Shown here: in pieces, positions 1 to 10,699 of the stretch | Numbering within the stretch: the first letter of the stretch is position 1 | Layout: every line of letters starts with the position of its first letter | Assembly (NCBI GenBank): GCA_940337035.1 | Contig: OW679197.1 | Span: 37,826,466 to 37,890,465 of the forward strand | Length of the DNA stretch: 64,000 bases | Reading direction: 5' to 3' | Source of the DNA: Agriotes lineatus | Lineage: Eukaryota > Arthropoda > Insecta > Coleoptera > Elateridae | The notes under the pieces: model-generated | The model's input: the letters and a program-made list of their open reading frames with translations, nothing else | The model's database searches: none | What the model was told of the DNA's origin: nothing | Program-made: the position numbers and the translations under genes

Positions 1-94
1 CTACTTACAAGTAAGAACAATAAGCGTGCTGGCACAGAGCCTTGAGGAACGTTTTAAATTACGCTGTTCGGTATATATATTTTAATTATATACG

Positions 95-1559
95 TACCGT
101 AAAACGGGGTGAAATTGACCGCCGGGGTGAGATTGACCGAAAAGTTCCAAAAAGTTTATTTTGCATTTCAAGATCAACAGTGATGCATGATAGGAAAACA
201 AAAAAAATCAATCTTTAGTCAAATGTCTGTATATTAATAACATAATACTACTTGTTGAGTAAAGAAATTGGATTCTTCAGGAAAAAAACGAATGTCAAAT
301 GTCAATTTATTAGAAAATTACATAACCTACAAACTTCTACCTCCACAAACCCAACAAAATCAAGTAGACATGTCTAATATTTTTTTTGTAGTAGAACATT
401 GTCTTTTAAGGCCTGTTGTCAACTCGCAATATTTATATTTATGGCCTGCTACTTTTTACATAAATATTTAGACAAAGATGCAGATTTCTGTAATTTTTGG
501 GGTGAGATTGACCGCTGTCAAGTTGCACTACTCACGCACAGATGAAACCTTACCATGTATTTATCTAGAGATCCTGTATATAGTTTACTAAGAGTTGGGC
601 AAACAGCATGATTTGACATACATTTTTGGTCCAAATTAGATATTTGACATATGTCGAACAAAGAGGTTATGGGAACCAACCTTGCTAACTTGCCTTTGAT
701 GGGAGAATTTTCAGAGTATTGATCATTCTTAGGATCTCTATAACCGACTATTAGGAATATACGGCCAATTTAGTTAAGATTTAGACTTGCATGTGTGAAA
801 CTATCAGTCGTAACATGTTACAAAATACGTAGAAAATGCACTTTTAGCACACATGCCTTGCAAAAAGTGATCCAAACCAATCAAAATGTATCCCGTTGCT
901 TTCGTAACTCTTAGTAACCTATATACAGGAACTCTATATTTATCAAGTATTTAGCTATTAGAGATAGGTTTGTGTGGTCTGCAGTAGAAGATATAGACAC
1001 CATTGAATACAATAATTATGTTGTCAAAATACTTCCACCCCCCAGAATCGAACGACGTGGGCATCATATTTTTCCAAACAGTGCTAGTATAGACTCTTAT
1101 ATGCAGTAAATAAACGTATCTTAGTTACCATTATATTTTTTCTGAGCATTTACTTAGTTTATAATGAATAAAAACCATTGTGACTTCTTATGTTGTCTAA
1201 ATAATTTATTTTTTCATTTTTTGACATGGTTATCGTTTCTATATATTTTTTTTCAGTTAGAAAGCAGTTTATTATATCTAAACTGTGGTCATTCTCACCT
1301 CAACAAGCATTATATAGAAAATTACTAGAGTTTTAAGTAGGCGGTCAATCTCACCCCAAAGGTAGGGGTGAGATTGACCGGGGTGTTTTTATTTTTTTTT
1401 CTATTGTAAATAAAAAAAAGTAGTGTTCTGAGAGTGTTAAAAGTTATATGACTTATAGACTCATACGTATTCGGCCATTGTAATTCTATTTGTGCAACAA
1501 CAGAAAAGTTATTAAATAAAGAATGCTAAAAGTGGTCAATCTCACCCCGTTTTACGGTA
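95..1559. mobile_element. DNA transposon, non-autonomous, with TIRs and subterminal repeats
   Basis: The ends are inverted copies about 26 bp long: TACCGTAAAACGGGGTGA at 95 and its complement ending at 1559. The flanks give a perfect 4-bp repeat (TACG at 91-94 and 1560-1563) or, if the element starts at CCG, a 7-of-8 match (TATACGTA/TATACGTC). The motif GGGGTGAGATTGACCG recurs inside on both strands near 124, 499, 1343 and 1365, as expected for transposase-binding subterminal repeats. No transposase is visible; the only open stretch (268-471) has no recognised features. A diverged inverted repeat (about 556-660 against 850-945) sits inside and may be a nested element. The superfamily is uncertain. 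Confidence 0.75.
556..945. repeat. Nested inverted repeat inside the first transposon
   Basis: The sequence CCTGTATATAGTTTACTAAG near 574 matches the reverse complement of the stretch around 905-930, and similarity continues inward for roughly 100 bp with gaps. It could be a small MITE inserted into the larger element or part of that element's own fold. Confidence 0.5.
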
Positions 1560-2870
1560 TACGTCGTATATTTATCTCACTTCTTGTCATTCAGTTTTAA
1601 GGCACACAATTTCATCGTTCCTGAAATTGCATTGTAGAAGTTATACAAATGTTTAGTGAATCTTTCATACTAGACCAATGGCATGTAGAACCGAGAATAT
1701 AGTTCTTGGGCTGTCAAAACCTATGTAACAAAAGAGAAATAACAGGAAGTTAATTAAAATACTGGAAAACCAAACCAATCACGGCTTCAATGCATGGAAA
1801 ATGCACTTTTCAGCCGCATTGTGAAAAATAATTAAATCCTGTAAATCGCACTTTAGCAAACACGAAATTGCGATATTACCAAATTAATCAATGCTGGGCA
1901 ATATTTATTTTCCATTCGGATCTGCGCTAAACTATGCAGCTTGGCAATAATCGCGAATCGAAGCGTACCTTTATTAGTGTATCGATATGAATTACGCACT
2001 ATTCAATATTCATAGCCATTTGCAATTCAATTGATTCGTTAAAACCTTTGTATTTCAGATGCAGCAAGATAAACTAGCAACACATGCTCACATTTTCGTG
2101 CCATCTCCATAACAAAGTTCCAGCGTTTGTGGGCAAACTGAATTCCCGTACCACGCTCGTGCATGCAGCTCCTATATTTCAAGGTTTAACAAGGGTGGGA
2201 AAGTGCGATGCGCTCGATTAGGGGTGATATGCACACGTGCCTCGGTGGATTTTATGGGAAACGCTAATTGATTGGATATCTATAATGGTCTTATCTGTTG
2301 CCAGCATGTGAGCTTCGAAGAGCTGGTTCACAGTGCCTGAAATGTTGCAGGTCTGTCTGAAGTCTGTACTGCAATTTTCTAACTTCTTCCAATAAAAATA
2401 CTTTAGGGTTTCTTGTATATGCATTTAATTGTATCTCAAAATTAAATGTGCTGCTGACACTATGACATTATTTAAAAAATTAACGTTCTCCCCGTTAAAC
2501 GTGTCGATTAGAAGAGAATATACGAATACACACATAATTAATGGTGTAACTGTGCTTTTTAAATATTCAGATTTCATTTTCTTGCAGGGTGATACCGATT
2601 TTTATACAAAAATCCTACATTGTGATTCTTATATTTTTTATTATTTTGTGGTGCATCTGTTTATACCAAAGTTACCCAGTTAATAATAATGGTGTGCCTA
2701 ACATTTTCACAATGTAATTAAACTAAGCACTTAAATATTAAAAACTAATAATACTTTGAAGAAAAGTGAGTAGATGATTTTATTAATAAGTGGTCACTGC
2801 AATACAAAGCGGCGCATTGCGACTAATCGTATTTTAATAACCCTTATGTGAACAAATTCCAATACACCAA
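1560..2870. other. AT-rich spacer, nothing recognised
   Basis: Short open frames occur on both strands (for example 2218-2424 minus and 2429-2683 plus), but they have no family resemblance, no splice-site support and AT-driven composition. A hAT-like GCTGGGCAA string lies near 1893 without a partner end. I see no gene here. Confidence 0.5.
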
Positions 2871-5121
2871 TTAGTCCCGTCATTAGATACTTTTTTCATT
2901 GCAAAAGGTTGCGGAGTTTTTAAACTTGGCAGAAGTGCAGACTTTGAGGTCCTTAACATGCACCTAAGTTTGCGACCACAAGCGACCGCCGCTCGCACCG
3001 CCATCTTAAAAAATGGCGGCTAAAATCAGTTTTTGGCATATAACTCGGCTCTTGTAGGTTTTAGGAAAAAAAATGGTATGAAAATTTTAAAAGAATAACA
3101 TTTGCTACAAAATAGGTTCTATAGTTTTTTGTTTTGGCAGACTAATACTTTCCGAGTTACAGGGCTGAACAATCCAGCAAATTTTTAAATATCTCGTATC
3201 TGGTACTTTTTACCAATTATGTATAAATAAACCTACCTAAAGCAGTTTAGTGCAGTAAAGTAATAAAAACATAGGTTATCAACTCGTTTCCACACCACCC
3301 AGGAGGTAGAGTTGAACGGCGCTTTTGTTTAACGTGATATCCCCAGTAGGCCTAATCCACACCCCAAACTTACAAGCACGGTTTCTGCCGTTTTCTACTA
3401 TGGGATGTGCCTGGTTTATTATATACGCTATCTGTCAAATCTCGCTTGTCTCCTCCAACACCACCTCCAACGAATCAAAGTCGTCATCAGACTCGTTTGG
3501 GTCTTTGGGATCGGAATCCACTACCAAATCAGGAATGTTTTCATATGTTGTCCTGTTGCAATATAGACACAGCACTGAGCATTTTAAACTTGTTTTCCGA
3601 CATCCATACGCTCCTGCTCAGCCTTTCTTACATTTACACGATATTGATTTTAAAATGGCGTTGGGGGCTGCTTCTGACGTAGCCCGAACAGCATCAAGCC
3701 CGTTCCTCGTTTTCTGCCTTGTGATACACTCGCAAACAATGCTGCCTTGCAGCATCTCTTGTGGGTGGCAGGGATGCAAGATTAAATTTGTTCTTGGACA
3801 CAGACTTCGTAAAATGCTGTAAGCGAAGCGAATCCAATGTGTCCTTTTCAAACGATCCGGCATACAGTGCGAATAAAAACGCTTCACCAGCTTCAGCGAG
3901 AGCATCAACATGTGCTTCCAGTTCTTGGAAGATTGCTACAGTCTCAAGCAATGAGTCGTTTGTATCGATGAGACTGAGGAGCTCCAATTTTCCCTGGTTA
4001 AAACCACTGGTTACATGGAAAAACAAAATGTTCATCGCAACAGCTTCCTTGTGTTTCAGGCTCCTCGTCGAATACAGCGTTTCCGAAACTTTCCCTCTCG
4101 ATGGTTTTACCAAACAGCCTTAGCAGTTAGAAAAACCAAAAAATCTATATCTTCTCCCACAACGAAAACACGAGTAAAAGACGATCCCATGTCGATGGCT
4201 GTCTGAATGATGAGCACATCCGCATCTTCTACTGCCTGCTTTTCTGTGTAATTTTGTTCTTCAAACTTCGTAATTAACATGGAAATTAAATTCCTTTTAT
4301 TAGTATCGCTCGACAAGAATTTTTCTTGCGAAAATTACATCACTGGACACATGTACCCTAGAGCGTGGATAACTTTCGATGCTTTTCGTATTGACCCACG
4401 GTTAAAAATATATTGAAACACTGTTATTAACTAAATGCTCGGTCACATGTAGACTTCGCACATCCACAGTTGCGAACATACTTAAGCTTTTTTAAGTTTG
4501 TCAACACTACATTTTACTGAAAGACATTGCCGGGACAGCCAGTTTTATTAGGTTGATTCCGCATACTTTTTAGATCAACAAAGCTTCCACGCTTCCATGT
4601 GTTGATTATTATATAAAGAAATAATCGTGATATTACTCTAACAAGTAATTACCTTTAATAGTACCACCATTCATATACAGACAACAGACACAGTGCATAT
4701 ATTTATCACTGTATAAAGAGTTATATAATAGATTAGACTACTTTACGTAGACTAGTTTGGAGATAATTGGTAAAAGTATCATGCAAATGCCGCTTTTAGG
4801 AGATTTTAAAAAGTTTTCCCTACTGTTCGGCCCTGTAACTCGGAAAATATTAGTCTGTTAAAAAAAATTATAATTTGTAGCAAATTTGATCTTCTTCGAT
4901 TTTTTATCGGACATTGTTTTTCTAAAACCTACAGGAACCGAGTTATATGCCAAAACTGATTTTGGTCGCCATTTTTTTCAAGATGGTGGCGCTAGCGGCG
5001 GTCGCATGAGGTTGCAAACTTGGATGTTAAGGACCTCCAAGTCTGCACTTCTGCCAAGTTTCAAAACTCCGCAACCTTTTGCACCAAAACACTATTATTA
5101 TGTATCTAATGACTGGACTAA
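2871..5121. mobile_element. Long-inverted-repeat (foldback-type) element carrying copy A
   Basis: A left arm of about 380 bp (2871-3250) is repeated in inverted form at about 4735-5121. Shared landmarks are CAAAAGGTTGCGGAG near 2903, GGCATATAACTCGG near 3036 and CCGAGTTACAGGGC near 3152, each with its complement in the right arm. The arms are clearly diverged, so the element is old. The centre holds the minus-strand copy A pseudogene. No convincing target-site duplication was found. The arms do not resemble those of the 57.2-60.3 kb foldback, although the cargo does. Confidence 0.8.
3435..4430 (-). pseudogene. Copy A: decayed PIN/FEN-like protein with CXC-like tail
   Basis: Read on the minus strand, a broken frame starts near 4430. 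It passes a DAD-V-LII block (4218-4226 codes DAD) and GEDID (4143-4157), which together resemble the acidic core of XPG-I/PIN-fold nucleases. It then passes a degenerate ILFFHVTSG block, LASLPPTRDAARQHC, a cysteine-rich segment beginning CKCKKG with an in-frame stop just after it, and a strongly acidic tail ending at the stop at 3435-3437. At least two frameshifts and one stop break it. Copy C (58.4-59.2 kb) aligns block by block, including LASLP, AAP..LLK.ISCKC and the acidic tail. Homology between copies is directly visible; nuclease function is inferred from motif shape only. The N-terminal part seen in copy B is missing. Confidence 0.7.
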
Positions 5122-5382
5122 ATTGTGTCAGCATTGATATCTATTAACAGGACATGTCGGGTGACATCCGCCAGCCGTTGAGCATTTTGACATATCCAAT
5201 ATTGCGTCAGAATTTTTGGAGTTCTGATGATATATATTTAGTTACTTGTTCTGGTTTGCTATTAAAATTTTATGCATTCGGAGATGCCGAGTCAAAATAT
5301 GTGCTAAAATGATTTTATACTCTTATCTAATTGTCACCGGATATGTGAATCCTTTGATAAATATCTAAGAAAATGTATTTCT

Positions 5383-7037
5383 TTGGTTTACCATAGCTCA
5401 ATGGAAGCACATCCAACTGAACTTCGTAAATACTTCATGGAGGGTCAAGACGTAATGAGAAATAATCCTGATATATGGAGTGGCATGACTCTCATGTATG
5501 TTGAAACAGCTTCTGTGTGGTGTGGACATAGTAACGTAGGAATCATTGGCATTAAATTAAATCCTGAAACACTAAAAACCTGGGCGCGGAGTCTTCATAT
5601 CATACATCAGTTAGAAATCGGCATGTTTCATATGATTAAAGGTATGAAGGCCGCATTCAAATGTCGCAGAAAAGGAAGAAAAAACTAAAATTTCAGGGGC
5701 AAAAATTATCGGGAAGGAATTCGAAAAAAAGCTAGATCTATGCATTGATGATCTTGATGCAACAAAGCATGCCAAAGGAATACTAAATGTAGTCAGTGGA
5801 AGATTTGCTCCACCAGAAATGCCTATCGAAAGTTCTATAAAAATTGGAGGTCTGCAAATAAAGGAGTTTGAACAATGTTGGCCAGAAGATTTTTATAAGG
5901 CAATCTCTAAAAAGTTGCCATTTTGGCAGAGGCAGATAAGTGTGTAACGAGAAATGAAAAGGGAGTACTAAATCGTGGCATCATTTGGTTCACGTGTTAT
6001 TGGGATGCAGGAAGTTCCTATGAGATAGATATAAGCGAGGCACTTAATCATCAGCTTTATCTCTCCCAATGTCTATGTTTACTGAGGAAGGAGATATGCA
6101 AATAGGCAAATCCGCTCTTAAAAATATGCTACAAGTAAGTCTGTTTGCTACAACGATACCTAACCGAGATGTCACTATCATTGATGGTATGGCTCTTTTA
6201 TAGGCAATATACTGGTGAAATCGAAGGATAGTCAAACAACTAAGCTTTAATTTTAAACACATATTTAAGCGCAAGCTGAGACCAATGAGGTGTATTTAAT
6301 TTTTTATTGGTGCTATGTCTATAGTACAAAATCTGCAACCAAAGGAACAAGATCTTCATCTGCTAGTCCTGTGTATAAACTAGGAACAGGAAATACAACT
6401 CTTCTATCCCAAACAGTTGTTATGACAAAAAAGTTAGTTGCCCGTATCTATGCAGAACTCTATATAGTGACAAATAATGTCATATGTGACAAAGAAAAAC
6501 TTGTATTCACAGGTCTCGAGTGCATACATTTCCAAATATCAACTGGAAGTACCATCCACAATCGAGAGAATGTCTAGATGACTCATAATGAAGTTGACTC
6601 AATTATCATCCAGCAAGTGATAATAGTTTTCAAAAGAGAACCCTAAAGGCATCTCAGTTGCTTCAGATGACACCGACATGGTCATTCTTCTCTTGCATTA
6701 CTATCAAATGTAGAATACTTCTGCTTGCGTATTAATACAATCACCGGTACATTGAACAAACAGTAAGCAATCATTCTTTAATAATTTCAGAACTTTTAGA
6801 AGATCATGCACTTTTGGGATGTGACACGGTTGCTCGCTTTTTTGGGATAGATAAAGCCATTTTGGTGAATATATTTCGCTCAGGAGTATCACTCTCCTCG
6901 CTTGGTGATAAGATTGTAGAACTAAGTGATGTTATATGCCCGACAAGAAGCTTTGCGTCAGCATATGCTATGCACGACTTCTTATTCTCCTGCGATCCAC
7001 TCAAAAAAAGTCAAAAACGCCGAATAGGGAGTTAAAT
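5383..7037 (+). pseudogene. Copy B: decayed member of the same family, N-terminal through GCDT block
   Basis: Open pieces in shifting frames follow one another: 5383-5688 (contains GIIGIKLNPETLKTWA), about 5690-5947 (ends ..PFWQRQISV, then stop), about 6077-6205 (contains DVTIIDGMALL before a stop), 6590-6601 (EVDS), 6666-6677 (DDTD in the context VASDDTDMVILL) and 6814-7035 (starts GCDTVARFFGI). The order EVDS, then DDTD, then GCDT matches the acidic core and following block of copies A and C. It also matches what I recall of uncharacterised arthropod and cnidarian proteins. Several frameshifts and stops make it non-functional. The downstream WGW and CXC parts are not visible. No inverted repeats were seen around it; copy A's element ends 260 bp upstream. 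Confidence 0.65.
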
Positions 7038-7164
7038 ACAAAAATTTACAGATCTTAATACAGAGCGTACTAATGCAAAGTTTCAGTACTAGTACAAGTG
7101 TACTAGACGCCAATAAGAGAAGTATAGTTTTTGAAAAAATTTACAATTAAGTAAAGTTTTTATT

Positions 7165-7640
7165 ATTGTCAAATATCAAGTTCGCCGTATAATTCTTTTA
7201 TTTCCTCGTTTCTTCGTATTCTTCAGATACCGCCATCCTTTACTGCTCCAAACACTTTACTCAATACTTTCCTTTCAAAAATGAATAGTATGTTTTTCCT
7301 TCTATTAATACCCAAGTCTCCGATACATATGTCACTGTGGTTCTTATTGTTGTCTTTTAGATTTTCAACTTAACTGTTCTAGAGAGATTTTGAGACTTTA
7401 TTTTTTTGCAGCGAATAATAACATCAATTTGCTATACATATCCTTGCCTCTATATCTGCTTTCATACGTGTATATTTTATTATTATTAGACTTTCTAAGT
7501 AGTTGAATCGCTCTATTCTTTCCAAGTGCTTGTCCCCGATTTGCGTTACTCTCGGTTGTCTTCATTCCTCTCTTGTTTTCAACATGTTTTTGTTTTTTTT
7601 TGTTTCTAGCTAATATTTACATATGTTTGGGTATTTTAAC
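7165..7640 (-). pseudogene. RTE-like LINE reverse transcriptase C-terminal remnant
   Basis: On the minus strand, in shifting frames, the sequence reads as the C-terminal end of an RTE-type ORF2: a RFNYLES block (usually F.YLGS), IEARI.IAN, a VTYVSETW block (usually VTYGSETW), FERKVLSKVFG and RRNEEIKELY. These occur in the order found in RTE-type non-LTR retrotransposons. Stops and frameshifts are frequent. It is probably the 3' continuation of the palm-domain remnant at 8934-9250 on the same strand, with a mariner relic (8270-8660) lying between. Confidence 0.6.
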
Positions 7641-8269
7641 GAGGTTGGCAACTTATTTCGCTTCTATAGTGTAGACATTCATATACAAAAATGTTATTTT
7701 GTAGAAAATGTTTGCTAAAGGGCTAAGTCCCTATATCGTTGGTGTTATGTATGCTTAATCCTTAGAGATTTTCCTGTGTAATGTTTACTATCGCAAAATA
7801 CATCTTGTCAGTCGAATACAATAGATATAGTATTCGTGAGCCGTTTGTTGTGATTAGAATACGTTGCTATTCAGTTCGATTTGCCATTGCTGGGAATGGG
7901 TTAATTGGTGATTGTATGCTTCTGCACAAGCATGATTTATCGCGAGTTACCAACCTGTGACAGAAGTTCAGACGAATTGGGAAAAATTCAGGGTGTCAAG
8001 GTTATGTACTAGCGATTAGAGTTTGGGAAATATTTTGAGGGTTGAACATAAAAAGTGACATTTAGAATTTAAAATAAATGTAACTTTGGGAACAAATTTG
8101 TAATAAAGTTTACCGATAAGAAACTTTTAAGTATTAGTATATATCTAGAACTATTATCTCACAACATTACAATTTTAGCTAGATTATTTTAATTTGACGT
8201 CAACCACTAGAAGTCCTTGAGGGAATGAAAGCTGTCGATGGTGACTGCTAACTATAACTATTCTCACAT

Positions 8270-8660
8270 GGCCGAAGTTTAGGGGTGCAGTAAATTTCGA
8301 CAAGGAAAAGAAGCAACTAAACACATGGCTCGTCTAGAGCATGTTCAAGTTGCAATTTCAGATGAAAGTGTGAGGAGTTTGGAGACTCCTTTACATGCAA
8401 ATAGACGCATTAAAGTAAGATAACTGGCAGAAAAGATGAGCATCAGTATAGAAAGTGTTGATTCAATTATTCATACTCTTATCACAAATTTCATTCTTTG
8501 GTTCATTAAAACAATTACTAAAGGGACAGCGATTCACTTCGGACGCTGAAATTCAGACTGCCATTAGACAATAGTTTCGTCAAACGCAGCAAGAATTTTA
8601 CCAAAAGGGAATCTGGAGATGAATACAATAGTGGGACTCATACCTTAATGTTATTAGAGA
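8270..8660 (+). pseudogene. Internally deleted mariner-type transposase relic
   Basis: A frame with stops reads FRQGKEATKHMARLEH, then RRIKVR-stop-LAEKMSISIESVDSIIH. This is the N-terminal helix-turn-helix pattern of mariner transposases (RR.TV.E+AE..+IS.GSV..IL). It runs almost directly into LLKGQRFTSDAEIQTAIRQ and QQEFYQKGIWR, which resemble the mariner C-terminus. The DDE/D catalytic core is missing, so an internal deletion joined the two ends. At least three stops are present. No TIRs were found close by. Confidence 0.65.
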
Positions 8661-8933
8661 TTTTTTTAAATTGAGTTAATAGAAATTATGATACAGCTTC
8701 TAAACTTGTTTCTATTGAACAATCCTCGTACATATATAATTATCTACAGTAGGTAAATCATTTCTTTAACTGCTATTATACATATATTTTGACATTCTAC
8801 ATTAAATTATTAAGGTTACACTGTGTTATTATTGATCAGTGTTAGAACATATACTTCGAGGACTCTATCGTAGTATTTTAAAGAGCCTGACCCCCACTAA
8901 GTAATTGTCAGTATTTTAAATTTTGGTACTTGA

Positions 8934-9250
8934 CTATGACACTCTACCGGTATCTTGATAAGTAGCTAACGGGCATCTTACCAATAATTTGAGCACTAAA
9001 TCTATCTTGTTACGTTTGTTGGTGTCTATACGTGACAATATCCTTCCCCATTCTTGATATAATTTGTTTAGCATTACGTCTAGCTCTTCTCGAGAAATTA
9101 CTATAATATTATCGGCAAAACGTAGATAATTGGGGTTTCTGATCAACGTTACTTGTTATTGCTGAATACCTGCTGTTTTTAATACTTTCTCTATTGACGA
9201 ATGCTCAATCCTGTAGAAAGCTTTTTTGTAGTCTACATCCTGTATGCAGT
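8934..9250 (-). pseudogene. RTE-like LINE RT palm remnant with internal deletion
   Basis: On the minus strand, DVDYKKAFYRIEHSSIEKVL (RT motif A, usually DYKKAFDSVEH) is followed after a stop and a short gap by NYLRFADNIIVIS (motif C, usually LRFADDI.LI). Motif B and the intervening region of roughly 70-100 residues are absent, so the copy carries an internal deletion. The catalytic FADD has become FADN. Similarity in style to 45.4-47.1 kb suggests the same broad LINE clade. Confidence 0.65.
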
Positions 9251-9285
9251 GTGTAGATTTTTGTATTAGGATTTTGACAGTGTAC

Positions 9286-9312
9286 TACCTGTACACTGAC
9301 AGTGTACAGGTA
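9286..9312. repeat. Perfect 13-bp inverted repeat with 1-base centre
   Basis: TACCTGTACACTG, one A, then CAGTGTACAGGTA. A further direct copy of GACAGTGTAC precedes it at 9276-9285. It lies in the roughly 100-bp gap between the minus-strand LINE remnant and the plus-strand LINE. Such small perfect hairpins can arise at insertion junctions. Confidence 0.7.
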
Positions 9313-9400
9313 ATTACGTGCCGAAACTTCCCTGCGTCACAATTTATTGCTCCACTGGTTGGTATTGGTCCAATTTATTTGTTAGTCTTCTTGTTATTAA

Positions 9401-10513
9401 GTATATACGGATTTCAAAAAAGCGTTCGACACAGTTGATCACGTCCTATTACAAAAGCTACATACATATGGGGTGTCATCTAGCAATATACGGTTTTTCA
9501 GTTTTTACCTGCAAAACAGATATTTTTATGTAAAGCATGATGGGAATACTTCAGGTAAATTCACAGCTAATTCGGGAGTACCCCAAGGGTCTAATTTGGG
9601 CTCAATACTATTCTTAATCTTCATTAATGACTTGTCTGACGTATTAATGCACTCAAGTTGCTTACTGTTTGCTGATGACATGAAATTTTACTCTGAAATA
9701 GAAAATCCTAATGATAACCTTGCCCTGCAGGCTGATATTAATCGTGTGTACGACTGGAGCCTTAGAAATAAAATCGATTTTAATATATCCAAATGTTGTG
9801 TAATGTCATTAACTTTGAAAACAAATTAATTAGTTTATAATTATAAAATGAATAATGAAGAGCTCCACAAAACTGCAAATGTTAAAGATTTGGGAGTTCA
9901 TTACGACTTTAAACTTAAGATTGACCTCCACATTGAAATAATTAAAAACCAAACTTTACGCAACCTAGGATTTTTAATTAGACAGTCTTACCATCTCAAA
10001 AATACTCGAACATTAAAAATGTTGTATAATGCGTTTGTTAAATCGAAGCTTGAATATGCATCAGTTGTATGGTATCCAATTAACGTTGGACCAAAACAAA
10101 AATTGGAAAAGGTGCAAAACAGATTTTTAAGATATTTATATTATAAAAAATACAATACATATCCAAATTACACGACAGTGGGAACGGTTACGCTCCGTGC
10201 GGAGTTTGAGGTACCTAACTTGGAGGCATCCAGAAACTATAGTCTGTTAGTATTTGGATTTAAAATTATGAATTCTTACATAAACGATGCGAAACTTTTA
10301 AGTTTTCTTAATTTAAAAGTCTCTAGTAGATCAACACGGTTCACGCCACTATACTACATTCCTTTTTCATCATTATCTAGAAATTCACCTATTAATATTT
10401 TTATGAAATTGGCAAATGAAGTTTCTGTTCTAATAGATATTGATTTTGCGCAAACACACCACCTCTTTAAGAAGCAGCTAAAAGAATACTTGTTGATAAT
10501 TGCTTCCACATAA
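9401..10513 (+). pseudogene. 5'-truncated non-LTR retrotransposon RT (Jockey/CR1-like group)
   Basis: One frame runs from 9401 to 10513 with a single stop at 9827-9829. It contains RT motif A DFKKAFDTVDH (9410-9442), motif B GVPQGS (from 9575) and the catalytic FADD (9668-9679). After the stop it continues in the same frame with DLGVHYDFKLKIDLHI, FVKSKLEYASVVWYP and QNRFLRYLYYKKY, the thumb and C-terminal region typical of Jockey/CR1-like ORF2. The endonuclease and fingers are missing, consistent with 5' truncation. The copy is fairly young: there is one nonsense change and no frameshift. It ends in 3' untranslated sequence and a (TAAAT)n tail at 10671-10697. The clade assignment is tentative. 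Confidence 0.85.
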
Positions 10514-10670
10514 TCACAGTGCGATTTAGATCCGTTATCTCAGGCAATACCACGTACTTTGTATGATGCAAATGTATATAAATCCGCTATACAATCCTTG
10601 ATATAGATATATTTACTTATAATGTATATGTATATATTCTCTTGTAATTAGGCAATTGCCTGTTTGAGAA

Positions 10671-10697
10671 TAAATTAAATTAAATTAAATTAAATTT
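10671..10697 (+). repeat. (TAAAT)n 3' tail of the LINE
   Basis: Five tandem TAAAT units begin 157 bp after the RT stop codon. A small palindrome (GGCAATTGCC at 10651-10660) precedes them. A simple-repeat tail instead of poly(A) is common for several non-LTR clades and marks the 3' end of the insertion. Confidence 0.8.
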
Positions 10698-10699
10698 TA

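Noticed and set aside
3325..4123. Plus-strand open frames inside copy A's element
   Set aside because: Antisense shadows of the minus-strand pseudogene, which is supported by alignment to copy C.
8270..8660. A SETMAR-type host fusion gene
   Set aside because: The trace resembles mariner termini only; no SET domain and several stops are present.
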